Shown here: piece after piece, positions 28,044-36,394 of the stretch
Layout: each line of letters opens with the position of its first letter
How positions within the stretch are numbered: the stretch's first letter is position 1
Origin: Halobiforma lacisalsi AJ5
Lineage (GTDB): Archaea; Halobacteriota; Halobacteria; Halobacteriales; Natrialbaceae
Direction of reading: 5' to 3'
Assembly (NCBI RefSeq): GCF_000226975.2
Contig: NZ_CP019286.1
Span: 124,001-188,000, forward strand
DNA: 64,000 nucleotides
Notes under the pieces: model-generated
What the model saw: the letters and a program-made list of their open reading frames with translations, nothing else
The model's database searches: none
Told to the model about the DNA's origin: nothing
Made by a program: the position numbers and the translations under genes

Positions 28044-29685
28044 CATCTGTTCTAGTTTAGCGACGGGGTGAAGCAGGATCTCAGCAGAGACTATACCAAA
28101 TTGGAGTGGACTGGCTCAGGAGAGTGGGTCGCTGGAACAGGCAGTCACGGATTCGTCGTGTGATACCTTTGAGGCGGCGCACTCACGGCTGTGAGTGCGT
28201 CGCCGTTCCAGAGCTGCCGCTATTGAGACAGGGGGTTCCCCGGTCGTCAGGCGAGTTCGTTACCAGAACTCGCCTGACTTAACCTGATCACGTAATCTCG
28301 GACGATGCGGATTTGGATCACGTGACGCCCATAACAACAACTCATCTAAATCCGGGAGTTCGTACCCTAAATCGAGCATCACATACAACTGGATCAGGTG
28401 TGCGTGGCGTTCGACAGCGTGAGAACATCGCCGACGAGGGAGTTGCGGCGACGACGCTGCGGCGTCGTCGGCGCTTTCCTGTTGTTTTCTGTCTAGTTTC
28501 TGGAGTTCATCGACGATAACACGGCTCATCAGCAGTGAGATCGCGGCCATGATGACCAGCGCCTCGATGATGTACGGATCGGTCGTGTTGATCTCGTCAA
28601 GTCCGAAGCGCGATTTCAGTTCCTTGAATAGCAATTCGATCTCCCAGCGCGCCCGATAGAGCTGTGCGATATCGGGCGCGCTATAGTCGTCTTTCGAGAG
28701 ATTCGTCAGATAGAGGTGGTACTCCTCAGTGTCCTCGTTCCAAACACCAACCAACCGGAACGTTCGGGTCGTGCTGGTGCACGACCCTCGCTTTCGCTCG
28801 AACGAGAGGGTAATGCGAACATCGATTTCCTGTCGCTGCAGGTCGTCAAGGACGTCCTGCAGCGACTCTCCTTCGAGCGGGATACTGTTGCCCCGCCACG
28901 TCCGGAGCTCTTCGACGATCTCGAAGTTTGCGTCGTCCTTCACACGGGAGACGAACCAGCCGTTATTCTGGTCAATGCGGTCGAACAACCAGAAGTCGTA
29001 GAAGCCGAGATCAAGCAGGATAAGTGCGCCAGCTACCCACTCGCCGGTGGGTAGCTGGCTCCGTTCTTGGGTTTTAGCGTCAGTTGTCTGGTACCGTGCC
29101 GGAAGGCCAGTTGAGAGTGATTCTGTTAGGTGAAGTTTCAGACCAGCCTGATCGTCACCGGTTGCAGCGTACACATCTGCAGCATCTTGATAGAGAGACA
29201 CAATGCTCCCATCGACGATGAGGACGTCTCGAAACCGTTCGAGACGTCCGCTAAGGTCGGCACTTCTGGTATCGAGATTCTCGATGGCGTCATCGAGAAT
29301 CTCTCGAAGGAGTGCAACGAACGGTGGAGAGAACCACCCGTGGAAGGTTGCATAGGAGAGTTCGTCACAGTCAGCCATCTCGACGAATCGTTCGAGAAAG
29401 GCCTGAATAGATCGGTCTGATCCAGCAGCGAAGCCGAGTGAAAGCGTGTAGAACAGCGCAACAGCGTCGAATTTCCGTTCACGCTCTACGAGATTCGTTG
29501 CGCGAGCGCGCTCGCGCAACTCATCGGAGGGAAACGCTCTTTGAATCCGATCAACAATCACTGAATCCGGTGGGGAGTAGGTCACACTATCCACCGGATT
29601 TCTCTGACTGGTAGTCACAACGATATCTAGTCAGACGGCGCTACACTCTGCTAAACTAGAACGAATGGCTAAACTAGAACGAATG
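28044..29685 (-). mobile_element. ISH8-type IS4-family insertion sequence, copy 1, 1642 bp, 10-bp target duplication
   Basis: One end is CATCTGTTCTAGTTTAGCG (28044 on); the other, read inward, is CATTCGTTCTAGTTTAGC, present twice in tandem. CCATTGTAAT at 28034-28043 is repeated at 29686-29695, the 10-bp duplication typical of the ISH8 group. The single transposase gene is intact. The 216 bp after its stop (28044-28259) are non-coding and hold a hairpin around 28175-28205 (GCACTCAC...GTGAGTGC). It sits in the last codons of the DUF3883 GHKL gene. A second copy in opposite orientation is at 57309-58950. Confidence 0.93.
28260..29618 (-). CDS. IS4-family (ISH8 group) transposase, copy 1
   Basis: 452 aa from a GTG start. 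The DDE core is visible: first Asp in LIVDGSIVSLYQDAAD, second in LILLDLGFYDFWLFD, and the Glu within the IS4 YREK signature YRARWEIELLFKELK, which fits Y-(2)-R-(3)-E-(6)-K exactly. Length and motifs match haloarchaeal ISH8 transposases. It differs from copy 2 at three residues in one short stretch (KRGSCTSTTRTF here, KRGSSTSPPRTF there), caused by three clustered base changes. Appears functional. Confidence 0.95.
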   Translation of the reverse strand: MTTSQRNPVDSVTYSPPDSVIVDRIQRAFPSDELRERARATNLVERERKFDAVALFYTLSLGFAAGSDRSIQAFLERFVEMADCDELSYATFHGWFSPPFVALLREILDDAIENLDTRSADLSGRLERFRDVLIVDGSIVSLYQDAADVYAATGDDQAGLKLHLTESLSTGLPARYQTTDAKTQERSQLPTGEWVAGALILLDLGFYDFWLFDRIDQNNGWFVSRVKDDANFEIVEELRTWRGNSIPLEGESLQDVLDDLQRQEIDVRITLSFERKRGSCTSTTRTFRLVGVWNEDTEEYHLYLTNLSKDDYSAPDIAQLYRARWEIELLFKELKSRFGLDEINTTDPYIIEALVIMAAISLLMSRVIVDELQKLDRKQQESADDAAASSPQLPRRRCSHAVERHAHLIQLYVMLDLGYELPDLDELLLWASRDPNPHRPRLRDQVKSGEFW

Positions 29686-32368
29686 CCATTGTAATAGAGT
29701 CCCGCTGCCAGTCGCTACTTGAGAACTCCAATTTGAACGTTCCTGTACTACGGGCTGTCTCCGCATCTGCATAGCGAACAATCGGATCCGTCGACAGAAC
29801 CTCGGTCACCCTGTACACACGATATCGCTCCGACTCTGCTTCGAGCAGTTGCGTTTGCGTGGTATTCAGATCGAAATTCTGTTTCGACTCTTTTGTTGAT
29901 TTGACCTCGACAATCTGTCCATCGGGGTCATTGATAGAGCCGACATCCAAATCCCGGCCGATTTTTGCCTGCCTGACGTCGACGTCTTGCTTCGCCTCCA
30001 GTTGCAGCTTCACGAAGAGCTCACCCAGTGCTCCGATAGTGTGTTTCTCATCGAGCATCGAGTCGACCCCAAGTTTCCGAAGGAACGGCCTCCAGTCGTC
30101 GACGTCGAGTTCGTCGAACGTCTCCAGGTACGCTTCACTCACGTATCGAGGTCCAGTTCTGAGGGCGTCAGCACCTGCTTCAGCGAAGATACCGCGATTT
30201 TCGATCACCGTGTTCGTGGTAAACCAGGGAGCGGCTTGGAGATCTTGACTCGGAGCATCTGTATCGTCTGCCACAGCCGGATCGTAGGCTTCACCGAGGA
30301 GAAGTTGAGATGGCGAGAGCCAGGAGCCATCTTCTGTTTGTAGTCGGAGAGTTGGCGGATCCTCACCGACTTCCCACTCGCCATCACTCGATGCTCGACA
30401 GAGGATTGCCGCTACGAGGTATCGGTCGTTCGTCGAGAGTGATCCCCAGTCGACGGTATGAAGCCATTCTTCGATCAGTGCTCCTTCGGTCAACTCTTCT
30501 ACATCGTTCCCATCCAGCACCGACCGAATCTCCTCCTTTTCGGCAAGGTCACTATCTACGATATTGAGAGAGGACCGGGCCTCTTGTAGCGGGCGCGCAG
30601 TCTCGAACTCATCTAAGTCTATCCCAGTAGGTGGAAGGTAGACCTGCTCTACGTCATCAGTTCCAACTACTCGCCCATCTTCTAATGGCACAGCGGTTGT
30701 GCTGAGGATATTTGATTGTCTAAACGAAGCTTTGCTTGAAATCCCCTCGAACACTCGCTCGAAGGTGTTCATTCTCTCCACACCGTCGACACCCTCGAGC
30801 GTCGTCGTGACATCATAGTTTTGGAGAAACTGATGGATGCCGAGCGATTTTCTGCCCTCGATCGTTTGGTAGATCTCCTCGTGTTCCTCGTGAATGGGAC
30901 GGTTAGCACCCGCTTCCTCTACTTGATCAGCGTCGAAAGCTTCGCGGATGTGTTCGTCAACCACTTGGCAGTCGTCTAATTTGATTCGTTGCCCCGCTTG
31001 ATCTCGGACTAAACTTGAGCTCTCGACATACTCGTGAATTCTGTTAACGATCTCCGTTGTTACGAATGTGTCTCCCTGCCCTTCTGGTACGAATACTCCA
31101 AGGTCAGTCCACCAATCGTCGTGACCAGCAACAACATCGAGGACATCCTTCGCACACTCAACTACGCCCTGTGCGATCTCGCGGTTCCAGGGGAGCTCTT
31201 GCTTGATCGTCTGTCGATCAGCAGGCGTGAGGAAGTCTGCGTGAACGAGAAAGTCGAAGTCAGTCTCGAGTTCTTTGAGAGGAAGATAGCTGAATACGCC
31301 TGTGTGCAGAGTCCCGCTTTCCGGCCGGGCGAATCCCCCATCATCGTCTACGATACAGGCGATGAACACCTCGCGATAATCTACACCCCCACGCATATAC
31401 TGCTCCGTCTTTGGGTCTTCCTGAATGCTGTCCGGCACCTTCCAAAGATGTTTGAACAGTACCCATGTATCCGCCTCCTTCGTCCCATCTGCTAACGACT
31501 CCTCGAGTTCTACAACTTCGATAGGATCGAACTCCGCGTCTGCCTCGTCTCTGATTGTCTCTTGCTTTGAGCTGGGGAATTGCTGTCTCGCTCTCTCAAC
31601 AGACGACGCTAACCCATCATCATGAACGTTGTCTGTCCGGCTAATATGCCGTGAGTTGTCCGAGTAATGATCTTCGATAGATAACTCACGCACATCTTTC
31701 AAGAAAAGAAATACACGCCGGTCGATGTTCTCAGAATGGAGGGGTTCGAAGAGTTCGTCCTTCGAAAGCAATTCCTGGCCCCGTTCGTCCAGTCTAACAA
31801 CAAACCGGGTAGTATACTCAGTTCCATCGATCTCCGTAGGGACCTCTGTTTCCTTCGTAGCGTTACATTCCCAGGGAACGACTCTCCAGGGGATCTCATC
31901 ACCGTGTTTTTCCGCACGTTCTCTATCGAACGAGAAGTGGAATTGACCGGAGTGGACCTCGACGCATTGACTGATCTCGAAGATCGATTTGAATCCTACT
32001 CCGATGAAGCCAATGTGATCACGGGGATGTTTCGGTGAGACGCCAGCTGCACACAGTCCAGTTACGTCGTCCTTGACATCGTCAGTATCTCTATCCTGGC
32101 CTTCGAGTGCGCTGTCGGTGAACTTACGCCCGTTGTTAAGAATTTCTAAGCACCAGTCGCCGCCGATCTGCCGGACTTGAAAACGGACTGCACTGGCACC
32201 CTCATCGTCTGCGTTTTGGATGAATTCAAGTGGGAAATATGTCGAAGCAAAGTTCATCTGAACGACATTCGAGTGACCGTGGAGACTTGTTCTCACAAGA
32301 TCAGGCGAATCGGCCAGATATTGCTCTCGAATTCTCCGTACTAATTGGTCTGGATTGCTAGCTTCCAT
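29669..32368 (-). CDS. Sacsin-like GHKL ATPase with DUF3883 nuclease-like C-terminus
   Basis: 899 aa. The N-terminal GHKL ATP site shows LEFIQNADDEGA (N-box, about 48-59), LEILNNGRKF (G1) and HIGFIGVGFKSIFEIS (G2, about 117-132). The C-terminal DUF3883 domain (about 790-870) has IGALGELFVKLQL, GRDLDVGSI and QIVEVKST, i.e. D-x(n)-E-x-K of PD-(D/E)XK nucleases. Such proteins are common defence-island members. The ISH8-type copy inserted in the last codons: native ...DSITMETRTSY-stop, rebuilt across the 10-bp duplication (native stop at 28014-28016), became ...DSITMAFVLV-stop. The protein therefore loses only six residues and is probably functional. TATA-like AATTTATATG lies about 30 nt upstream of the ATG. 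Confidence 0.88.
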   Translation of the reverse strand: MEASNPDQLVRRIREQYLADSPDLVRTSLHGHSNVVQMNFASTYFPLEFIQNADDEGASAVRFQVRQIGGDWCLEILNNGRKFTDSALEGQDRDTDDVKDDVTGLCAAGVSPKHPRDHIGFIGVGFKSIFEISQCVEVHSGQFHFSFDRERAEKHGDEIPWRVVPWECNATKETEVPTEIDGTEYTTRFVVRLDERGQELLSKDELFEPLHSENIDRRVFLFLKDVRELSIEDHYSDNSRHISRTDNVHDDGLASSVERARQQFPSSKQETIRDEADAEFDPIEVVELEESLADGTKEADTWVLFKHLWKVPDSIQEDPKTEQYMRGGVDYREVFIACIVDDDGGFARPESGTLHTGVFSYLPLKELETDFDFLVHADFLTPADRQTIKQELPWNREIAQGVVECAKDVLDVVAGHDDWWTDLGVFVPEGQGDTFVTTEIVNRIHEYVESSSLVRDQAGQRIKLDDCQVVDEHIREAFDADQVEEAGANRPIHEEHEEIYQTIEGRKSLGIHQFLQNYDVTTTLEGVDGVERMNTFERVFEGISSKASFRQSNILSTTAVPLEDGRVVGTDDVEQVYLPPTGIDLDEFETARPLQEARSSLNIVDSDLAEKEEIRSVLDGNDVEELTEGALIEEWLHTVDWGSLSTNDRYLVAAILCRASSDGEWEVGEDPPTLRLQTEDGSWLSPSQLLLGEAYDPAVADDTDAPSQDLQAAPWFTTNTVIENRGIFAEAGADALRTGPRYVSEAYLETFDELDVDDWRPFLRKLGVDSMLDEKHTIGALGELFVKLQLEAKQDVDVRQAKIGRDLDVGSINDPDGQIVEVKSTKESKQNFDLNTTQTQLLEAESERYRVYRVTEVLSTDPIVRYADAETARSTGTFKLEFSSSDWQRDSITMAFVLV

Positions 32369-32395
32369 TGATTGGTGATAAATCAGAAGTTCTTA

Positions 32396-32407
32396 ACATA
32401 TAAATTC
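32396..32407. promoter_or_regulatory. Shared AT-rich TATA element for two divergent genes
   Basis: ACATATAAATTC-like sequence lies about 28-40 nt from both the ATG at 32368 (minus strand, read as AATTTATATG) and the GTG at 32435 (plus strand). Both distances suit leaderless start sites, so one element may serve both genes. Confidence 0.5.
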
Positions 32408-32434
32408 CAACAGGGACACTACGACAGGTAGTAC

Positions 32435-33367
32435 GTGTCTGATCCCAATATGGACTTCCCGATTGACCCAACACAAAACGACGCGTCACCACAAGAACTC
32501 ATTCGCAATCTCCCCTCGCAGGCCGCCCGCCGTCGCGTCCTCCAGGCAGCCGATATCTCCATCAACGTCGACGATCGAAGCTTCGCTGACACACTCGATG
32601 AACTCTCTCAGATCGAACTCCGGCGGGCAGCGTCACAGCTCCGCTTTGCGGGCGCCCGGACAGTCTACTACTACCGAGTCGATGGACTGCGCCAGGTCTC
32701 ACCCGACGGTGCGACCGGTCGAGTCGGGGATATGGGCTCCCCGGGCGCGTACGGACCCGAAGTCCAGACCGCCGTCAGGGACCACAACCGTATCTACGTC
32801 GTTTGCAACGTCCCCGATACCGGGTCACAGACGCAACTGACGATCTCGAAGGAAAACCGGCCGACGACCGTCGCGACGTTCAAACCGAGAACACAGCTCC
32901 TCGCCGTTCGGGCATCCGACGACGGCACCGCGGACGCAACCGTACAGGCCGTACTGAGTTATCTCGAACTGGACGATGCAACCCGAATCTCCTTCCTCGA
33001 TACCGGGTTCCGTGGACGGTTCGAGGATGCATGCGTGGATGGGTATTCAACACTCCGTCTAAGGAATACGAACTCTCGAGACAGTTCACGGGAGATCGAG
33101 ATCCGGTCAAAGGACCCAGAAGCTGGGAACGTAGCCGATGTTCGTACTGACGCGATCGTCGAGGACCTCCTCCGGCGTGGTGACACGGAACTCAACGCGG
33201 CGACGGGACTCGTCACAGTCCCGACTGACGTCCGTTCAATGGAGCACGGCGAACCGCTGCATCCGCGAGTAACAATTGGATTTCCGGATGGGTGGGTGAC
33301 CTTCGAACAGTTTGTCCCCGAGCAGATACTGATTAAGTTCGACGATTTAATCCGAGACTCGCTCTGA
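32435..33367 (+). CDS. Unrecognised conserved-looking protein, 310 aa
   Basis: Starts with GTG at 32435, preferred because a TATA-like element lies about 30 nt upstream; an ATG at 32450 is possible. The N-terminal about 90 residues are helical (LIRNLPSQAARRRVLQAADISINVDD...RRAASQLRFAGARTVYYYRVDG). The middle is beta-rich (HNRIYVVCNVPDTGSQTQLTISKENRPTTVATFKPRTQLLAVRA) and the end is again mixed (PRVTIGFPDGWVTFEQFVPEQILIKFDD). No catalytic motif or membrane segment was seen. It is divergent from the DUF3883 GHKL gene and marks the right end of the defence block. Confidence 0.75.
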   Translation: MSDPNMDFPIDPTQNDASPQELIRNLPSQAARRRVLQAADISINVDDRSFADTLDELSQIELRRAASQLRFAGARTVYYYRVDGLRQVSPDGATGRVGDMGSPGAYGPEVQTAVRDHNRIYVVCNVPDTGSQTQLTISKENRPTTVATFKPRTQLLAVRASDDGTADATVQAVLSYLELDDATRISFLDTGFRGRFEDACVDGYSTLRLRNTNSRDSSREIEIRSKDPEAGNVADVRTDAIVEDLLRRGDTELNAATGLVTVPTDVRSMEHGEPLHPRVTIGFPDGWVTFEQFVPEQILIKFDDLIRDSL

Positions 33368-33720
33368 GAGCGATTCAAGATCAGGTCCCTGCTATACACG
33401 ATAGGACTCTAATCGAGTTCAATCCCCTCAACGAAGCTCGAGTCAGAAGCTCACCAAGTCCATTCCCTTGACTCTAACTAAGCGGTGTCTTTCAGATTTG
33501 CACGGCAATACTCCAAACCGGCTCTATTTTGAGCGTTTAACCAACGATTGGATACCGTTACCCTAGGTGTTGGTTAAGCTCTACTCGGGATGCTCTCGAA
33601 CCATCTTCAGATAGCTATTAGAGATAATATCAACCCCAGAAATACAGAATATTTATCTATTTCAAGATAGTCAGCAAACATGTACCGGAACTCAGCCAAT
33701 GCAGACCTATACCCGCATAC
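33368..33720. other. 353-bp intergenic region at the junction of the defence and conjugation blocks
   Basis: No gene seen. It holds the long-armed inverted repeat at 33537-33577 (separate entry) and, from about 33620, an AT-rich stretch (AATATTTATCTATTTC, 33648-33663) that could be the promoter of the downstream operon. A 14-codon ORF at 33680 ends at 33724 and is not called a gene. Confidence 0.6.
33537..33577. repeat. Long-armed inverted repeat TTAACCAAC-N23-GTTGGTTAA (copy 1)
   Basis: Perfect 9-bp arms 23 bp apart, about 145 bp before the first gene of the conjugation block. A second copy with 24-bp spacing is at 47893-47934. The spacers differ except for GATACCG, so the arms are the conserved part. 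Three-turn spacing of the half-sites suits a multimeric DNA-binding protein: an operator, a recombinase site or an initiator site. Confidence 0.6.
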
Positions 33721-33999
33721 ATGATAACGAGGTCAGTAACCGTCGAAGAGATTGATGACCTGTACCTGATGTGGAACGACCATATCAATGCCTCCGCTCT
33801 CTATCGCCGCGCCCTCCGTAAGGAAATGGAAGTCCGCGGTGTTGACCCCAATGAACTCCGCGATCTTCTAGAGCGGGCCCGTGAGCAGGGCTATACGCTT
33901 GAAGAGATCGCAGCGGATACGAACCGATTCGACGACCTCCAGTCGCTCGTTGAAGATCAGCAGAGCCGGCCAACGGCTGAAGACGCTACTGATGGTTAA
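33721..33999 (+). CDS. Small acidic helical protein, first gene of the conjugation block
   Basis: 92 aa, not recognised. Likely all-helical (EEIDDLYLMWNDHINASALYRRALRKEMEVRG, then ELRDLLERAREQGYTLEEIAADTNRFDDL) with a disordered acidic tail. Six bases separate it from the two-TM protein gene, so they probably form one transcript. Its place at the head of a VirB4/TraD operon could mean a regulator or a small structural protein. Confidence 0.65.
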   Translation: MITRSVTVEEIDDLYLMWNDHINASALYRRALRKEMEVRGVDPNELRDLLERAREQGYTLEEIAADTNRFDDLQSLVEDQQSRPTAEDATDG

Positions 34000-34005
34000 T
34001 CCGTT

Positions 34006-34419
34006 ATGTCACAAGACAAGGCTCCTTCCGACCTTGAGCATCGCACCGGGTCGCCCCTGACCGGCAGAATCACTCGACAGGCCGTGCTCACGATCGTCTT
34101 CTTGGGTTTGTTCGCCGTCCAGTCGGTCACTGCGCAGAGTAACGCGGTCTGTAGCGCGGACAACCTTCCGAGCATGATTGAGGGATTCTTCCAACTCACC
34201 ACCGCCCTAGGAATCGTTGGCCTCGCCATCGTCTGGCAGGCAGACTCCCTCATCGAGATGTTCACCCTCCATCCCGAGCAGAAGAAAGGCCTCAAGCGCC
34301 ACAAGCGCTCAGCGATGAAGTCCGCGGTCGTCCTCGTCGTCCTTGGCCCGCTGTATACGGTCGCTGGGTCAATGATGAGCCTCCCGCTGGCGCAGTGCGT
34401 TGATCTCGTCCCCTGGTAA
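34006..34419 (+). CDS. Small protein with signal-like and two hydrophobic segments (VirB2/pilin-like topology)
   Basis: 137 aa. Hydrophobic segments: about 30-45 (AVLTIVFLGLFAVQSVTAQ, with a possible signal cleavage after TAQ), about 60-75 (LTTALGIVGLAIVW), and about 105-128 (SAVVLVVLGPLYTVAGSMMSLPL), with a short basic loop (KKGLKRHKR) between the last two. Signal plus two membrane helices with a cytoplasmic basic loop is the layout of VirB2/TrbC pilins of type IV secretion. Two conserved-looking Cys lie outside. It precedes genes for a secreted protein and VirB4-like ATPase. Homology is not shown; the topology and context are. Confidence 0.65.
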   Translation: MSQDKAPSDLEHRTGSPLTGRITRQAVLTIVFLGLFAVQSVTAQSNAVCSADNLPSMIEGFFQLTTALGIVGLAIVWQADSLIEMFTLHPEQKKGLKRHKRSAMKSAVVLVVLGPLYTVAGSMMSLPLAQCVDLVPW

Positions 34420-34446
34420 GCTGTCTACTGTCCGCGACGTGAGCCA

Positions 34447-36180
34447 ATGAACCACCGAGTGCACTCCGTACTCATGGCCGGATTGCTCGTGACGAGCATA
34501 GTCACGGGTATCGTCGCCGCTGACCCGCCGCAGCCAGGTACGGAGGAGAACGGCCTTACCGAGAACGAGTCTGCGACACTCTGGTCACGTGATTCGGATA
34601 ACTACATCAGCCAGGAAGAGTACCGCCAGCGGTACGGCGAGAATCGCTCCGCCGTCCACCAGGTTGCGAATGGGGCCGACGTCACGTTCAAACGACCGCC
34701 GGCGACCGCAGCGACGTGGACTCGGAACGACTTCGAGGACCTCGACGCCGGCGGAGCAGACACGTCCGTGCATCCGTCGCACGCGGACCTCGAGGACGGT
34801 GTCTTCATTGATGATGCCCACGCTACGATCTTCGCGGTCCAGCCTTCTACTCGTGGACACCTCGAGTCCGGTGAAACCCCACTCTACATCGCGCCGAACG
34901 GGACTATGCGGGGATTCGTCGACTATCGAGTTCGGGTTCCGAACGGGAGTTCGTCCGGGAACACGACCATCGAGTGGTCGCTTACGGAGCACGAAATTGA
35001 GGAAGTCCGGCTGAAGAAAGACGGTGAGACCATCGCGACGGAGGATGGGACCCATACGCCAGCCCTCGACTACCAGATCGAGGATGACTGGAGCGCGAAT
35101 CTCACGCTCGAAGCGGAGATCAGTGCCCGTCTGAAGAAGACCACTCGGTTCGACCAAGGCAACCGGACGGACGTCGACGTCACCTACCGAACGGAATCAC
35201 GCAACGTCTCGGACGCGATCGCCGTTGAGATCTACGACCTCTCGGCGTATCCTTACTACGCTGAGTACCCCAACGGCGATGCCGGCGTAGCGATCTTCCA
35301 GTCCCGCCCGTGGCAAGGCTATACTCTCACTGAGGATGGCGATGCCCGGGTCCGCGGTGTCTGGCGGTTCTACACCGTTCGGAACACCAACTGGGACACG
35401 CTCGTTCAGTCTAATCAGACGGATAGGACCACGGTCGAGTCTGACGCGATTCCCGTGTACGTCCACGCGTATCCCTCACGCATCGGTCCGCGCGCCGAGC
35501 CGGTTCGAGACGGCCCCGAACTCATTGAGACGTGGGGGACTGACCGCCCGTCACCGGTCGATTCCATCGGGGATAACGTCAACATCGACATCGTCAACCA
35601 ATCGTACACGACGACGTATGGCGTCGCCGTTCGGGCGGAGACCGTCGACCGCGAGGCGCTCCACGTCGCAGGGATCGTCCGTGGCGTGAATGCCTCGATC
35701 GCCGAACCGGACGGGGGCTCCGAGCGACAGCTCCGGCGGAGTAACCTCACCGTGAAGCTCCTCGAGCAGAACCAGTCACAGGCGACACTCCGGATCGAAC
35801 TGCAAGACAATCAGACCGGCGCCTCAATCACGCTCGACGATACCCGCCAATATCCGATTCGTGGAACGACTCGAAATGGATACATCACCGTCGCAGATCA
35901 GCGTGTCGAGACCAACGAATCGGGTGTGGCAATCGTGACGATCGACGAGCCGGGGATCTACACGGCCAACTACCATCCGGGCTCGTGGCTCGGACATGAT
36001 CCCGCATATGTGAGCGATTCCGCGACGGCCCGCTGGCACCCACTCGGAACCATTGAGGGCTGGTTCGCCCTCGTGTTCGAAGTTGGCTGGCAGCTCCTGC
36101 CGTTTTTCGTGATGTTCTACGCCGGCAAGCGACTCCTGCGGATGCTTGGCCCAGAAGACATTTTCCAACAAGAACCATGA
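34447..36180 (+). CDS. Secreted, C-terminally membrane-anchored protein of the conjugation block
   Basis: 577 aa. A Sec signal peptide (about 1-25, LMAGLLVTSIVTGIVAAD) is followed by a large acidic extracellular region with many NxS/T sites (NGS, NTT, NLT, NQT), suited to haloarchaeal N-glycosylation. A single C-terminal membrane helix (about 545-567, LVFEVGWQLLPFFVMFYAG) and a basic tip (KRLLRML) anchor it. The ectodomain looks beta-rich. It probably forms part of the cell-surface side of the transfer apparatus or a mating adhesin. Its last 4 bp overlap the lipoprotein gene (ATGA). Confidence 0.75.
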   Translation: MNHRVHSVLMAGLLVTSIVTGIVAADPPQPGTEENGLTENESATLWSRDSDNYISQEEYRQRYGENRSAVHQVANGADVTFKRPPATAATWTRNDFEDLDAGGADTSVHPSHADLEDGVFIDDAHATIFAVQPSTRGHLESGETPLYIAPNGTMRGFVDYRVRVPNGSSSGNTTIEWSLTEHEIEEVRLKKDGETIATEDGTHTPALDYQIEDDWSANLTLEAEISARLKKTTRFDQGNRTDVDVTYRTESRNVSDAIAVEIYDLSAYPYYAEYPNGDAGVAIFQSRPWQGYTLTEDGDARVRGVWRFYTVRNTNWDTLVQSNQTDRTTVESDAIPVYVHAYPSRIGPRAEPVRDGPELIETWGTDRPSPVDSIGDNVNIDIVNQSYTTTYGVAVRAETVDREALHVAGIVRGVNASIAEPDGGSERQLRRSNLTVKLLEQNQSQATLRIELQDNQTGASITLDDTRQYPIRGTTRNGYITVADQRVETNESGVAIVTIDEPGIYTANYHPGSWLGHDPAYVSDSATARWHPLGTIEGWFALVFEVGWQLLPFFVMFYAGKRLLRMLGPEDIFQQEP

Positions 36181-36394
36181 CTCGAAACAAGTCACATCCC
36201 AATAGACGAACCGCTCTCCGAACAATCGCTGGCACCACTATCGCTAGTGTAGCCGGCTGTCTGAATACAAACGTAGATTCCACCAGTGAAGGAAACTCAA
36301 CTCCGTCAGGTGGAGAAGAGACCATCCAGCAAGTCACCGTAGAAGGAACGGATCTCGTAGTTGAATATTCCTCAGAGGTGGAAATAGATCAAAT
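36177..36394 (+). pseudogene. Tat-type lipoprotein gene, truncated by IS66 copy 2
   Basis: The N-terminal about 72 residues remain. A twin-arginine motif (NRRTALRTIAG) and lipobox (ASVAGC, Cys at about 28) mark a Tat-exported lipoprotein, the usual haloarchaeal type, followed by a Ser/Thr/Gly-rich linker. The reading frame then runs into the IS and stops at 36464 (36177..36464 as an ORF, 95 aa). The 3-prime part is not found on the other side of the IS, so it has been deleted. It overlaps the preceding gene by 4 bp. Confidence 0.8.
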
